This document shows, in pieces, positions 32,416 to 41,953 of a stretch of 50,276 nucleotides of DNA. Position numbers and translations under genes: made by a program. The stretch spans positions 1 through 50,276 of the forward strand of contig CALXXO010000002.1 in assembly GCA_944392705.1 (NCBI GenBank). Reading direction: 5' to 3'. Every line of letters begins with the position of its first letter. Within the stretch, counting starts at the first letter, position 1. The DNA is from an uncultured Spirochaetaceae bacterium (GTDB lineage Bacteria > Spirochaetota > Spirochaetia > Sphaerochaetales > Sphaerochaetaceae). Under the pieces are notes generated by a model. That model was not told where the DNA came from and ran no database searches. It was given only the letters and a program-made list of their open reading frames with translations.

Positions 32416-32889
32416 ATGAAAAAAGCTTTAGCTGTTTTATGTATTCTTCTTGTTGCAGGTTTCTCGGTCTTTGCTGCCGTAGATGTCAAAGCAGATGATC
32501 TGGCACTCGGTGCGATTACCGAAGATTCATCGCTTGATGGACTCACCATCTCTGTTGGTACAGGAGCTGTCAGTGTTGATTCTTCTTCCGCTCCGGCCGT
32601 CGATGCAGATGGAAATCTTTACAGTAATGTTCTCACTCTCTCCGGTGATAGCCTTATTAGCTTCTCCGCAGAAGAATGCGAGACTCTTAATGTAAGAGGT
32701 GCAGTTGCATCCGATGGTAGTGCATACAGTCTGTTGCTGTCCTCCGATTCAGGTCTTTCAGAGACGCTTACAGGAACATCTGAAGATGGGGTTACTGCTG
32801 TGGTTGAGTATGTAATATCGGCAACTGGAACATATACGCTCTCTGCAGCTGGCGGTACAGCATCGATTTACCAGGTAAGTGTAGAGTGA
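32416..32889 (+). CDS. Small secreted protein of unknown function
   Basis: 157 aa from ATG 32416 (MKKALAVLCILLVAGFSVFA..), with AAGGAGG seven bases upstream; an in-frame ATG further upstream is rejected on that ground. A clear signal peptide with VFA-AVD cleavage is followed by an acidic, Ser/Thr/Gly-rich beta domain ending GTYTLSAAGGTASIYQVSVE. The ending resembles the last strands of jelly-roll carbohydrate-binding modules, but I would not name a family. It stands alone between the araA relic and recX. A sugar-binding accessory protein is one possibility. Confidence 0.75.
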   Translation: MKKALAVLCILLVAGFSVFAAVDVKADDLALGAITEDSSLDGLTISVGTGAVSVDSSSAPAVDADGNLYSNVLTLSGDSLISFSAEECETLNVRGAVASDGSAYSLLLSSDSGLSETLTGTSEDGVTAVVEYVISATGTYTLSAAGGTASIYQVSVE

Positions 32890-32917
32890 TAGCTGGCTAA
32901 GGGGCACTGTATCGGGT

Positions 32918-32923
32918 TATCAT
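32918..32923 (+). promoter_or_regulatory. -10 element of a leaderless promoter for recX
   Basis: TATCAT exactly six bases before the ATG at 32930, with no SD in the upstream sequence. The -35 is not clear. Confidence 0.4.
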
Positions 32924-32929
32924 TATGCT

Positions 32930-33376
32930 ATGGATGCATATGATAAGGCCATAAAACTCCTTTCCATCCGTGAGCATACTGAGAAAGAAATCAGACAGAA
33001 GCTCAAGGAAAGGGGATGCAGTGCCAGCGATATAGATGAAGCTGTGGAGCGCATAAAAGCTGAGGGCAGTCTCTCGGAGGAGCGCTTCGCAGCATCTTTT
33101 CTCAGGTCAAGATTGAGAAAGAATCCGGAAGGTAAATCAATCCTCCGTATGCGGCTGAAGGAAAAAGGCTCTCCCCGGGATGTGGCAGAAGCTGCGCTAA
33201 ATGAAATCTGGGAAAATGAGGATTATGTACGCCCCCTTTCGATTGCTCTGGATTCATTGATTAGGAAAAAAGGAAAGGAGGGAGCTTTCGCTGCCCTCCT
33301 CAGAAAAGGCTGGAAGGATAGTGAGATAAGACAGGCTTTATCACTCCTTGATAGCGATATCAGTGAATGCGAATGA
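32930..33376 (+). CDS. recX: Regulatory protein RecX
   Basis: A 148-aa helical protein with the three-repeat RecX pattern: AIKLLSIREHTEKEIRQKLKERG, then VERIKAEGSLSEERFAASFLRSR, then LRMRLKEKGSPRDVAEAAL, and a final LLRKGWKDSEIRQAL. RecX binds RecA filaments and limits their growth. It is not next to recA here. The 3' end overlaps the convergent adenine deaminase gene by 36 bp. It is predicted to be leaderless. Confidence 0.9.
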   Translation: MDAYDKAIKLLSIREHTEKEIRQKLKERGCSASDIDEAVERIKAEGSLSEERFAASFLRSRLRKNPEGKSILRMRLKEKGSPRDVAEAALNEIWENEDYVRPLSIALDSLIRKKGKEGAFAALLRKGWKDSEIRQALSLLDSDISECE

Positions 33377-35083
33377 ATTCACATCGAATAGTCCGCAGTC
33401 TGTAAGCTTCAGGCTCGGGATTACTGGAAGTGCCATGAAGCACAGAGTCATGAATGGGTCTATATTCCTATTGACTCCGAGTTCTCTTTCGGCAGTTTCG
33501 TGAAGCTGGTCAAGGCATTCCGTCACTTCCTCCAGCGGCAGGTCCGTCATCAAGCCTGCTATCTCAAGGCGGTGTGTGCCGAGTTCCTTTCCATCTTTGA
33601 ACATCGTTATTCCACCACCTGTCTCTATTAGTTTATTGACAGCCAGAACCATGTCGCTGTCATTGTCCCCGATTACGATTATGTTGTGTGAATCGTGAGC
33701 GATGGATGTGGCTACTGCTCCATGCTTCATTCCATAACCCCTGATCAGAGCCGTTGCAGCATTTCCAGTACCATGGTGGCGTTCTATGACAGCAAGCTTA
33801 AGTATGTCAGCTGTATCATCATGGATCCATTCGCCATCCTTGTCCCTGTGGATATATGCATCCCCAGATCCTGTTACCACACCTCCGGGGATTATATCTA
33901 TTACTCTGACATGATCGCTACCTGGTCTCAGCGAGAGCTTCTTTTCAGCGAAATCCTTTACATTCATTCTTCCTGAGACATTTTCAGGTGTTGTATGAGG
34001 TGCTTTCATGATTATCTTTCCATTCTCTGCCGCCTTTTTGCCGAGAATGAAGACCTGCTCCGGTTTGATTCCATCTACAATTGAAGATGTGATGATGAAA
34101 TCTGCACGCTTTCCGGGCGCTATCATTCCTCTGTCGGACAGCCCGTAGCACATCGCTGCATTCAGTGTTGCCATAGAGATCGCGGTAATTGGGTCCAGTC
34201 CGTTTCTTATCGCAAGCGATACGCCATAATTCACATGACCATCGCGAACGATTGATTGCGGTTGTCTGTCATCGGTGCAGAAGAGTATTCTTGAGGAGTT
34301 TCCGTCTGTTACGCCTGGCAGGAGAGGAAGTACATTGCGGCAGGCTGTGCCTTCGCGTAGCATTACATACATTCCCTTCCTTACTTTATCCTGCAACTCT
34401 TCCGGTGTTTCGCATTCATGATCCGTCGTTATGCCTGCAGCCACATATCCATCAAGAGCGGCACCTTTGATAGATGGCGCATGTCCATCGATGTTCTTCT
34501 TCCTCTTATATGCTGCAGCAAGCTTATCCATTACTGCTGGATTTGCGGCTGCAACTCCTGGATAGTTCATCATTTCACCAAGCCCTAGGATTCTCGGGTT
34601 GTCTATATACTTCTCAATCTCTTCGGCATTGAGTATTGCGCCTGAATGCTCGAATGGAGTTGCCGGTACACAGGAGGGGAACATCAGAAAGACCGATAGC
34701 GGGGTGTTCTCTGAAGCTTTCAGCATATAGTCCATGCCATCAAGGCCTGTCACATTGCAGATTTCATGGGGATCTGCAATGACAGAAGTAGTACCACATG
34801 GAACAACTGCATCTGAAAATTCGGAAGGGGAGAGGTGCGATGATTCGATATGACAATGAGCATCTATGAGCCCTGGCAGGAGATAGCGGCCAGCTGCATC
34901 ATACTCTTCCTTTGCCTTTCTGTCCCCATCAAAGCCTACGATAAGGCCATCGATTATATAGACGTCTGCGGAGAACGTTGTCTTTGAGCAGACATCGACT
35001 ACATTAGCATTTCTGATTACTGTATCGCATGGGATTCTTCCCATCGCGGCATCAATGAGCTTCGAAGCTGTTTCCTTATTCAT
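33341..35083 (-). CDS. ade: Adenine deaminase
   Basis: A 580-aa amidohydrolase converting adenine to hypoxanthine for purine salvage. Markers: LLPGLIDAHCHIESSHLSPSEF (metal-binding HCHIES), ADPHEICNVTG, LGLGEMMNYPGV, GHAPSIKG and the ITTDHECE block, with the C-terminal AHDSHNIIVIGDND region of Ade. The length is normal for the family. The ATG has GGAGG upstream. It is monocistronic and convergent with recX. Confidence 0.95.
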   Translation of the reverse strand: MNKETASKLIDAAMGRIPCDTVIRNANVVDVCSKTTFSADVYIIDGLIVGFDGDRKAKEEYDAAGRYLLPGLIDAHCHIESSHLSPSEFSDAVVPCGTTSVIADPHEICNVTGLDGMDYMLKASENTPLSVFLMFPSCVPATPFEHSGAILNAEEIEKYIDNPRILGLGEMMNYPGVAAANPAVMDKLAAAYKRKKNIDGHAPSIKGAALDGYVAAGITTDHECETPEELQDKVRKGMYVMLREGTACRNVLPLLPGVTDGNSSRILFCTDDRQPQSIVRDGHVNYGVSLAIRNGLDPITAISMATLNAAMCYGLSDRGMIAPGKRADFIITSSIVDGIKPEQVFILGKKAAENGKIIMKAPHTTPENVSGRMNVKDFAEKKLSLRPGSDHVRVIDIIPGGVVTGSGDAYIHRDKDGEWIHDDTADILKLAVIERHHGTGNAATALIRGYGMKHGAVATSIAHDSHNIIVIGDNDSDMVLAVNKLIETGGGITMFKDGKELGTHRLEIAGLMTDLPLEEVTECLDQLHETAERELGVNRNIDPFMTLCFMALPVIPSLKLTDCGLFDVNSFAFTDIAIKE

Positions 35084-35179
35084 TCTAGCCCTCCGCTTTT
35101 AGTCTAAGGCAGTTTTATGAATTCCGCAAACTGAATTGGACAAACTGATGGTTCTGCTGAAAAGCGTGGAGAAAACTAA

Positions 35180-35211
35180 GGAAAAAAGCAAAGGCCAGCA
35201 AAACGCTGGCC
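35180..35211 (-). terminator. Terminator of the efflux operon
   Basis: GGCCAGC (35193-35199) and GCTGGCC (35205-35211) form a hairpin. On the minus strand it is followed by TTTGCTTTTTTCC, just past the RND gene stop codon at 35234. Confidence 0.8.
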
Positions 35212-35233
35212 CTGCCTGGTTTTCGTTAATCCA

Positions 35234-38200
35234 TCAGATCAGATCATCGAGATGCTGAAGCCTTCTCATATCATATTCTCTGAGCTGGTTGGTAAGCGTA
35301 TCCGGATCGTTGTACTTCTTCTCCCTGTGCTTGTTGAAGATGAGATAGAGAGTAGGGGAAAGAAGCAGTGTCAGGAACGCACCTGTGATGATACCGCCTG
35401 TGAATGTTACAGCAAGCGGCTGCATCATCTCAGCACCTTCTCCTGGGAAGAATGCCATAGGTATCATTCCTAGGATAGTAGTGAGAGTTGTCATCAGGAT
35501 AGGACGAAGTCTTCCATACGCTGCCTGCAGACAGGCCTGCTTTACAGGGATCTTCTGCTCTACAAGGCGGTTGATACAGTCGACAAGAACAATACCGTTG
35601 TTTACGACGGTACCGATAAGGGCGACGATACCAACTATACTGAAGAGCGAGAACTGCTGGCCCATCGCGACGTGAATCCAGATTACACCTATCAGAAGGA
35701 GAGGAATTGTCGCGAAGATGATGAGAGGATCGATCATTGACTCGAACTGCGCTGCCATAACCGCATATACGAGGAAGAGCGCAAGTACAATGATCATTAC
35801 CATGGTCGGCAGGTACTCTGCGAATGTTGACATTTCTCCAGTCTGCTCGAGTGTTACTCCGTCTGGAAGAACGAGGTGGTCTGCAAGAGCTTTATCGACA
35901 ATAGCCTGTACATCATTTGCGGCATAGCCTTCCATGATATCAGCAGAGACGTGGTTGATACGCTCCTTGTTCTCTCTCATGATTGTCAGTGGCGCTGTTC
36001 CCTCCACAAGGTTGGCTACAGCATCGAGACGTACCTTGCCGCCTGTTGATGTCGGAATCATAAGGGACTCGAGGTCTTCTACGCTCTGAATCTGATCCTC
36101 ATCGAGCCTTACAACAAGATCGTATGTTGTATCGGTGTCGAATGTGGAAATCTCAGTAGCTGTCACACCTGTAAGCGCTGCCTGCACTGTTGTCATCAGA
36201 TCGCTCATGGATACTCCAAGATCCTGAGCTCTCTGCTGGTCGATTTCTATGGAGTACTTCGGAGCACCGTTGTCGAGGTCGGAGTCGATGTTCTCTACCT
36301 GTGGAACGTAGGTGTGGAGTATATCCATAATCTGATCAGCAACTGCGAGTGACTGCTCAGTATCGTTGGAGTGGATTGTTACCTGGATACCTGTTCCTGC
36401 CATGGACCTTGAATTTGCAAAGAGCCATTCAGCTTCCGGTACATCATCGAGGAACGGTCTGAGCATAGCCTGGATATCGGAGACGGTATAAGTCTGCTCC
36501 GTGATATCAGGAAGATCGATTTCGATAGATCCGGTATTGGATGAGCCGACTTCTGTGAGAATCGATTCGTAGCTGTCTGCAGGAAGTGTTTCAAGTACCT
36601 TTTTCTCCATGTCGAAGACATACTCTTTTGTAACATCCTGTGTCGTACCCTGTGCCAGTGTGAGGTTGAGGGTGACGGAGTCGTCAGTCGAGGATGTAGG
36701 GAAGAGGGAGATTCCGAGATCGCCGAACTTGATGAGGGAGACAATGAGGAGAAGCACGAGAAGAAGAATCAGGAGGAACTTCCTGTTCAGGAAGTAGTTC
36801 AGGACTCTTACATATGCGTTTCTCATGTGCATCTCACCATTCGCCATTGCTTCATCGATTTTCCTCAGCGGAGCCCATCTGAGCGGCTTCTGGGTTCTTG
36901 TGTTGATCTTCATGATTGAACCGCAGAGCGCTGGGACGAGCGTGACTGCAACGAAGAGGGAAGCGAAGAGCGAGATACATACTGTGATTACGAGATCCTG
37001 GAACATGATACCAATCATTCCGATATCGTATTTGTAAATCAGGATTGGCACGAATACACAGATTGTAGTGAGAGTGGATGCACAGATAGCTGTGAACATA
37101 TTTTTGCTTCCAAGAATTGCAGCTACAGCGCTTCTTTCTCCTCTCTGCCTGAATGTGTATGTGTTCTCGAGGATGATGATTGATGCATCGACGGTCATAC
37201 CGATACCGAGGATGAGACCTGACATACTCATTGCGTTTACGGACATTCCTGTAATGGACATGAGCATGAGGGTTATGAGAATACAGATTGGCATCGAGAG
37301 CGAGATGATGATTGTGGTCTTTATACCGCGGAGGAAGACGAAGATGATCGCAGCTGCGAGGATAACACCCTGTATAGCTGAGTTGACAACCTCATCCATC
37401 GTATCGGTAATCATCTCTGTTGAATCCCTCTGGATTTCAAGGGTAAGACCTTCCGGAATCTCACTCTGAATCTCAGGAAGAGCTTCACGCACAGCCTTGG
37501 CAACAGTTGTCTCGTTGCTGTCCGATTCGTTTGAGATGTTTATTGTGACAATCTCATTTCCATCGAGGTAGGAAAGACGACCACCTGAAGCTGTATCCTC
37601 TACGACGTCTGCAACATCCTGAAGATAGATTGGAGTACCTTTGCCTGTGTAGCCAACGATTGTCTCCTTGATATCATCAAGGGTCATGTACCTGGCGTCC
37701 CCGGTAATCTGATAATCCATTCCGCGCTGTGTGATTTCTCCTCCCGTGCTCTGTACATTGCGGGCCGCGATCATTGCGGAAATCTGGGAGATTGTGAGGT
37801 TATATGCTTCAAGCCTGTTCGGGTCGACTTCAACACTGTATTCGACAGGGGCACCACCATAGACACTTACCTGTGAAACGCCTTCGACTCTTTCGATGAG
37901 CGGCTGGATGGTGTTCTCTGCGATGTACTGAAGCTCGTCCTCAGTCCTGTCTCCTGTGAGAGTAAGACGCATGATTGAGCCGGACCCCATGGAATCGAAA
38001 CGGATTACGGTCGGGTTCTCTGCCCAGTCGGGGAGGACTCTTGAAAGCATTGAGGTGATGGTGGATACATCATCGTATGCATCATCGAGATTGGTTCCAT
38101 AGTTGAACTCGAGAATGATCATCGATCTCCCTTCCCGGGATATTGATGTCATTGTATCGAGATTCTGCAATGAGTTGAGGGCATCTTCCATGGTTTCTGT

Positions 38201-38389
38201 CACCTGTAGCTCGATTTCCTCAGGGCCTGCATCGTTGCAGCTGACCATGACCGAGATTACAGGAAGGTCAACATCTGGATAGAGTGCCATGTCTAGACGC
38301 GGCAAAAAGACAACGCAGATGACGCAGATCAGAACATAGACCATCGTCATGAGCACTGGGCGTCTAACTGATAGTTCTGACAGTGTCAT
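35234..38389 (-). CDS. RND-family efflux transporter, HAE1/AcrB type
   Basis: A 1051-aa inner-membrane proton antiporter. The N-terminal TLSELSVRRPVLMTMVYVLI begins the first membrane segment. Two large periplasmic loops (about 35-330 and 560-860) flank the membrane bundles in the duplicated RND layout. In TM4, GMTVDASIIILEN keeps one Asp (D401) where AcrB has the D407/D408 pair; the second is Ala here. It should export drugs, bile salts or lipids together with the adaptor and outer-membrane channel encoded directly upstream. AGGAG lies six bases before the ATG, next to the adaptor stop. Confidence 0.94.
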   Translation of the reverse strand: MTLSELSVRRPVLMTMVYVLICVICVVFLPRLDMALYPDVDLPVISVMVSCNDAGPEEIELQVTETMEDALNSLQNLDTMTSISREGRSMIILEFNYGTNLDDAYDDVSTITSMLSRVLPDWAENPTVIRFDSMGSGSIMRLTLTGDRTEDELQYIAENTIQPLIERVEGVSQVSVYGGAPVEYSVEVDPNRLEAYNLTISQISAMIAARNVQSTGGEITQRGMDYQITGDARYMTLDDIKETIVGYTGKGTPIYLQDVADVVEDTASGGRLSYLDGNEIVTINISNESDSNETTVAKAVREALPEIQSEIPEGLTLEIQRDSTEMITDTMDEVVNSAIQGVILAAAIIFVFLRGIKTTIIISLSMPICILITLMLMSITGMSVNAMSMSGLILGIGMTVDASIIILENTYTFRQRGERSAVAAILGSKNMFTAICASTLTTICVFVPILIYKYDIGMIGIMFQDLVITVCISLFASLFVAVTLVPALCGSIMKINTRTQKPLRWAPLRKIDEAMANGEMHMRNAYVRVLNYFLNRKFLLILLLVLLLIVSLIKFGDLGISLFPTSSTDDSVTLNLTLAQGTTQDVTKEYVFDMEKKVLETLPADSYESILTEVGSSNTGSIEIDLPDITEQTYTVSDIQAMLRPFLDDVPEAEWLFANSRSMAGTGIQVTIHSNDTEQSLAVADQIMDILHTYVPQVENIDSDLDNGAPKYSIEIDQQRAQDLGVSMSDLMTTVQAALTGVTATEISTFDTDTTYDLVVRLDEDQIQSVEDLESLMIPTSTGGKVRLDAVANLVEGTAPLTIMRENKERINHVSADIMEGYAANDVQAIVDKALADHLVLPDGVTLEQTGEMSTFAEYLPTMVMIIVLALFLVYAVMAAQFESMIDPLIIFATIPLLLIGVIWIHVAMGQQFSLFSIVGIVALIGTVVNNGIVLVDCINRLVEQKIPVKQACLQAAYGRLRPILMTTLTTILGMIPMAFFPGEGAEMMQPLAVTFTGGIITGAFLTLLLSPTLYLIFNKHREKKYNDPDTLTNQLREYDMRRLQHLDDLI

Positions 38390-39391
38390 TTAGTTCTCCT
38401 GGTTTACTACGCTGATGGCTGTACCATCTGTTACGTTTCCTGCTGTGATTACCATATCGCCTTCTGACAGTCCTGAAGTGATTACCGTATCAACACCATT
38501 TGTGCTTCCTGTGGTTACGATTGTTCTTCTTGCTGTGTCGCCATCTGCGATATATACGATGTCATCGCCAAGATATGTATCCAGTGCCGATGATGGGACT
38601 GTGAGGGCATTGTTGATATGCTCTGTCTCGAGGTTAAGACGGATATACATACCTTCCTTGAGTCCTGCAGTGTCCCCTGTAAGCTGGATTTCGATATCGG
38701 AAGAGCGCGTTGTGGAATCAACGGTAGGAGCAATATAGGTAAGGATACCAGTATAAATCCTTCCTGGATATGCAACTGATTCCATCTCCGCTGTCATTCC
38801 CTCCGCGATTGTCCCGAGGAATTTCTCAGGGATGGATGCTTCGACGACAAGATCTGTGTTTCCAGCAACTGTGACAATAGGCTGTGAAGCTGTAACTGTC
38901 TGTCCGATAGCTACAGGGATATCGTTGACGATTCCATTTACCTTGGAAACAACCGGGCTGATCTTGTAGGAAGCTCCTGGGCGTGAAGGATCAACATAGG
39001 CGACTATATCGCCGGCTGAAATAGCATCTCCGCGCGATACTGTGATTTCCGTGACAGTTCCAGATGCTGCGATATCTGGATAGACAGCGATACTGTCTCC
39101 GGATCTCATTATCTCGCCGTTCATCCTTGATATACGGCTGAATTCTTTGATTGTAGCTGGTTCTGCGCTGACATTGACTGCGCTTATTGCACCAGTATCT
39201 GCAGTTGCCTGCACAGCCATAGCGTTATCATCGGAGGTTGTCATCATCCTGACGATTATGAATGCTGCAAGCACTACACAGATTGCAACGAGGATGATTG
39301 TCACGATTTTGTTGAACTTGCTCGGAGCTGTTGTTCTTGCGAGTTTCTCAAAATCCGGCTCTTCGACTTTTTTCTTGTTTTCGTCGCTCAT
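38390..39391 (-). CDS. Periplasmic adaptor (membrane fusion) subunit of RND efflux system
   Basis: A 333-aa protein anchored by one N-terminal membrane segment (about 29-48) rather than a lipid. A barrel-sandwich (lipoyl-like) region follows (GTVTEITVSRGDAISAGDIVAYVD .. GIVNDIPVAIGQTVTASQPIVTVA), then a beta-barrel (VVEASIPEKFLGTIAEGMTAEM) and a membrane-proximal domain. The helical hairpin is very short. It links the RND pump to the TolC-like channel. It is packed with one or two bases between genes, and AAGGAAAC precedes the ATG. Confidence 0.93.
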   Translation of the reverse strand: MSDENKKKVEEPDFEKLARTTAPSKFNKIVTIILVAICVVLAAFIIVRMMTTSDDNAMAVQATADTGAISAVNVSAEPATIKEFSRISRMNGEIMRSGDSIAVYPDIAASGTVTEITVSRGDAISAGDIVAYVDPSRPGASYKISPVVSKVNGIVNDIPVAIGQTVTASQPIVTVAGNTDLVVEASIPEKFLGTIAEGMTAEMESVAYPGRIYTGILTYIAPTVDSTTRSSDIEIQLTGDTAGLKEGMYIRLNLETEHINNALTVPSSALDTYLGDDIVYIADGDTARRTIVTTGSTNGVDTVITSGLSEGDMVITAGNVTDGTAISVVNQEN

Positions 39392-39392
39392 T

Positions 39393-40733
39393 TTATATTG
39401 TTTCCTTTTCCGTTAATGGATATGTCTCCTGCAGTTCCTGCAGGTCTATGCCAAGCGTGCTGGCGAGATTGTATGATGAAATAAGGTGCATAAGGCGTGC
39501 GGAGAGAAGGCTGTTCTCAGCTGAGAGCAGATCTGTCCTCGCCTGTGCAAGATCTTTTGATGTTGTAAGACCAGCTTCATATGATTCCTTTGCGAGTTCA
39601 TATGTCTTTTCTGCAATCTGGAGACTCTGCTCAAGCATTCCAAGACTGCTCTGCTGTTGCGCAATTGTAATTGAGTTCTGCCTTATCGTATTGAGGAGCG
39701 TATTTTGGGAATCCTGAAGAGATAGTGCTGATATCGTGACATCATCTTCTGCGCTTCTCCTTGCTTCATCCATTGCACTTCCCGGGATGTAAGAGGAGAG
39801 TGGAATTGTCAAAGAAACGCTTCCGGAAAGCCCGTGGTCAGCTGTCTTGTAGCTTGTCTTGTCTGTAAGTCCACCATTATAAGAATAAGACACACTTGCT
39901 GAAACTGTCGGCATATACTGATTCAGCGTAGCTTCCTTTTTCGCGACTTCATCGCTTCTGAGCGCATTCCTTGCAACCCTTATTGTGGATGTTTCCTCTC
40001 CATATTCAGCGAAGAGTTCTTCTGCCGATGGTAGGGAAAGCAATACTGTTTCAGGAAGCGGTTCTGTCTGGAAATCCTCTGTGATTCCTGTCTTTGCCTT
40101 GAATGACGAAAGAGCAAGCGCCTTGTCATTCTCAGCTTCCTGCAGCGCTATGCGAGCATTGTTCAGAGCAAGCTCCATATTGGACAGAGTGAGTTCATCT
40201 ACCATGCCGCTGTTGTACATCTCAAGCGTATCATTGTAATTGTTCTCAGTGTCCTTCAGGGAAGCCTGGGCGTTTTCCACTGCGATATCATAGGTTGCAA
40301 GTGTCCAGTAGCTGGATATTACATCAAGCGCTACTGAATCTGCATACACCTCGTATCCGAGCGTTGCAGCTTCCTTTGTGAGATTGCGTGTCTCTGAATT
40401 TGTTATCTTGGAGCCGTCGAGCGTGTAGGTGAAAGACGCTCCTGCGTTCAGCGCAAGATTGACTCCATCGAACCTTGTCTCATTGCTTGTGGCATCTGGA
40501 AAGGATACCCCGGTTCCTGCTGTTGCTTTGAGACTGATTTGCGGCAGATAAGTCATTAGATAATTATCTGCGCTCCTTATCGCACGATTCAGATTCACAG
40601 CATATTCCTGCAGAGGTATGTTGTTCTCCTCTGCGGATGATAATGCTTCATCAAGCGTGACGACAGGAAGATTCTCAGCACCTATTGGCAGCGCCAAGGC
40701 CATGAAGACCAGAATCTTCGGTAGGATTTTCAT
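39393..40733 (-). CDS. TolC-like outer-membrane efflux protein
   Basis: I start at ATG 40733 (MKILPKILVFMALALPIGAENL..), which has AAGGAG six bases upstream and gives a signal peptide; the longer frame adds 17 unlikely residues. The 446-aa mature-plus-signal length and the repeated coiled-coil/beta pattern (VTLDEALSSAEENNIPLQEY .. YLPQISLKATAGTG; ATLNQYMPTVSASVSYSYNGG; SYEAGLTTSKDLAQARTDLLSAE) are those of outer-membrane factors. It is first in the efflux operon. An inverted repeat CATGATT/AATCATG (40760-40785) precedes it. Confidence 0.93.
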   Translation of the reverse strand: MKILPKILVFMALALPIGAENLPVVTLDEALSSAEENNIPLQEYAVNLNRAIRSADNYLMTYLPQISLKATAGTGVSFPDATSNETRFDGVNLALNAGASFTYTLDGSKITNSETRNLTKEAATLGYEVYADSVALDVISSYWTLATYDIAVENAQASLKDTENNYNDTLEMYNSGMVDELTLSNMELALNNARIALQEAENDKALALSSFKAKTGITEDFQTEPLPETVLLSLPSAEELFAEYGEETSTIRVARNALRSDEVAKKEATLNQYMPTVSASVSYSYNGGLTDKTSYKTADHGLSGSVSLTIPLSSYIPGSAMDEARRSAEDDVTISALSLQDSQNTLLNTIRQNSITIAQQQSSLGMLEQSLQIAEKTYELAKESYEAGLTTSKDLAQARTDLLSAENSLLSARLMHLISSYNLASTLGIDLQELQETYPLTEKETI

Positions 40734-40759
40734 ATGTTTCTCCTTAATTACGGTTAACG

Positions 40760-40904
40760 CATGATTTGCCCCTTCGCCAATCATGTACTTTTTGATGCTA
40801 ATGAATTGATACCATGTATGTCGTTAGGTTAATCTGTTGCTTTTGTGAATTTTTTGGAAAATAAGGAGATTTTTGGTAACAAAAACCTTTTATTTGTAAC
40901 AAAA
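40760..40904. promoter_or_regulatory. Upstream region of the efflux operon with candidate operators
   Basis: CATGATT (40760-40766) and AATCATG (40779-40785) form a perfect inverted repeat just upstream of the tolC-like gene. Further up, GTAACAAAA occurs at 40876-40884 and again at 40896-40904, exactly 20 bp apart. The surrounding 40905-41013 stretch is AT-rich and holds no gene that I can see. No regulator gene is adjacent. Confidence 0.45.
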
Positions 40905-41013
40905 GATAATATTTTATAGATTTATTTTTATAATCGATAGCAAAAATAAATAAACGAAAGCAATGGGTGATTGATTAGAAGAATTATTAAATCAAAGAGG
41001 AATATATCGATTG

Positions 41014-41050
41014 AGTGAAAAAATATTCCACCCCCTAAGTGAGGTGGAAT
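41014..41050 (-). terminator. Terminator of the nagB-like gene
   Basis: ATTCCACC (41025-41032) and GGTGGAAT (41043-41050) pair. On the minus strand the hairpin is followed by ATTTTTTC, 22 bp past the gene's stop codon. Confidence 0.8.
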
Positions 41051-41071
41051 CCTGAAAGCTGGAACTTTTAA

Positions 41072-41821
41072 TCAATGCATACGGAAATCATCGAAGACAA
41101 GGCAGCTTGATTGTCTGTCGAGATAGAGTGCACATTCAGTTCTCCTTCTGATTGAAGCTGCAGGGGAGGATGGGGAAATATCATCGAAGATACAGGATGC
41201 GACAGCTTTTGCCTTTCTCTGGTCCGGGCAGGCGCATATGATATGGCGGGCTGTGAGAATCTCGAATACAGACATTGTTATTGCTTTATTAGGCACTTCA
41301 TCGATTGTGCTGAACCAACCTTCACCTACCTGCTGTCTTTTTGATCTTCTTTCAAGTTCAACCTGGATGTATGGATCTCTGGCATCGAAATCGGCTGGTG
41401 GGTCATTGAATGCGAGGTGTCCGTTTTCTCCGATGCAGATGAATATTACATCAAGTGGATAATCCTTCATCAGCTCGTTCATTTCCCTGAGTGTGGCTTT
41501 TGAATCAGCCTTTCTTGAAATAGGGTGGAAGGATCCGATTGTCGGTAGATAGTTCAGGAAGTTTTCCTTAAGGAATGTCTCGGAGGAAGCCTTGTGACCA
41601 TCCGGGAGTCCTACAAATTCGTCGAGGAGGAATACATTGACCTTGTCCCACTGCAATTCCTTCTGTCTGAGCGCTGTAAGCATCTCCAGCTGGCTTGTAC
41701 CTGTTACGAAAGCTACATTTGCTCTTCCGAATTTCTCTATTGTGGATTTGATACAGTGGCGACCGAGCGATGCTGCCTGCTGTCCGAGTTCGACTTTATT
41801 CTCACAGATAGTTATTCTCAT
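41072..41821 (-). CDS. nagB: Glucosamine-6-phosphate deaminase/isomerase family protein
   Basis: A 249-aa NagB-fold enzyme. It has FVTGTSQLEML (phosphate loop), FLLDEFVG (catalytic Asp near residue 67), CIGENGHLAFNDPP (catalytic His, residue 134) and NKAITMSVFEILTAR. The reaction in the family is glucosamine 6-phosphate to fructose 6-phosphate plus ammonia. Differences from canonical NagB (FNDPP for FNEPG, SQL in the phosphate loop) make a related amino-sugar phosphate substrate possible. It has GGAG at its start and its own promoter. It is divergent from the hexuronate operon. Confidence 0.82.
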   Translation of the reverse strand: MRITICENKVELGQQAASLGRHCIKSTIEKFGRANVAFVTGTSQLEMLTALRQKELQWDKVNVFLLDEFVGLPDGHKASSETFLKENFLNYLPTIGSFHPISRKADSKATLREMNELMKDYPLDVIFICIGENGHLAFNDPPADFDARDPYIQVELERRSKRQQVGEGWFSTIDEVPNKAITMSVFEILTARHIICACPDQRKAKAVASCIFDDISPSSPAASIRRRTECALYLDRQSSCLVFDDFRMH

Positions 41822-41840
41822 GAACTTCTCCTATCCGGAA

Positions 41841-41869
41841 AATATATAAGCTTTGTCATTTTAACGCAA
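41841..41869 (-). promoter_or_regulatory. Promoter of the nagB-like gene
   Basis: Minus strand: TTGCGT (41864-41869), 17-bp spacer, TATATT (41841-41846), leaving a leader of about 15 nt with GGAG. Confidence 0.55.
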
Positions 41870-41899
41870 TGATTGCTTATTCTTCTTTACTTCTCACGC

Positions 41900-41905
41900 A
41901 TTATA
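41900..41905 (+). promoter_or_regulatory. -10 element of the uxuA operon promoter
   Basis: A perfect TATAAT in the divergent nagB-uxuA gap, with TTCTTC 16 bp upstream. It leaves a leader of about 40 nt with AAAGGAGAGG before uxuA. Confidence 0.5.
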
Positions 41906-41953
41906 ATCTAAAACATTAGTATATCAGAAAGGAAAGAAAGGAGAGGAATAGCT

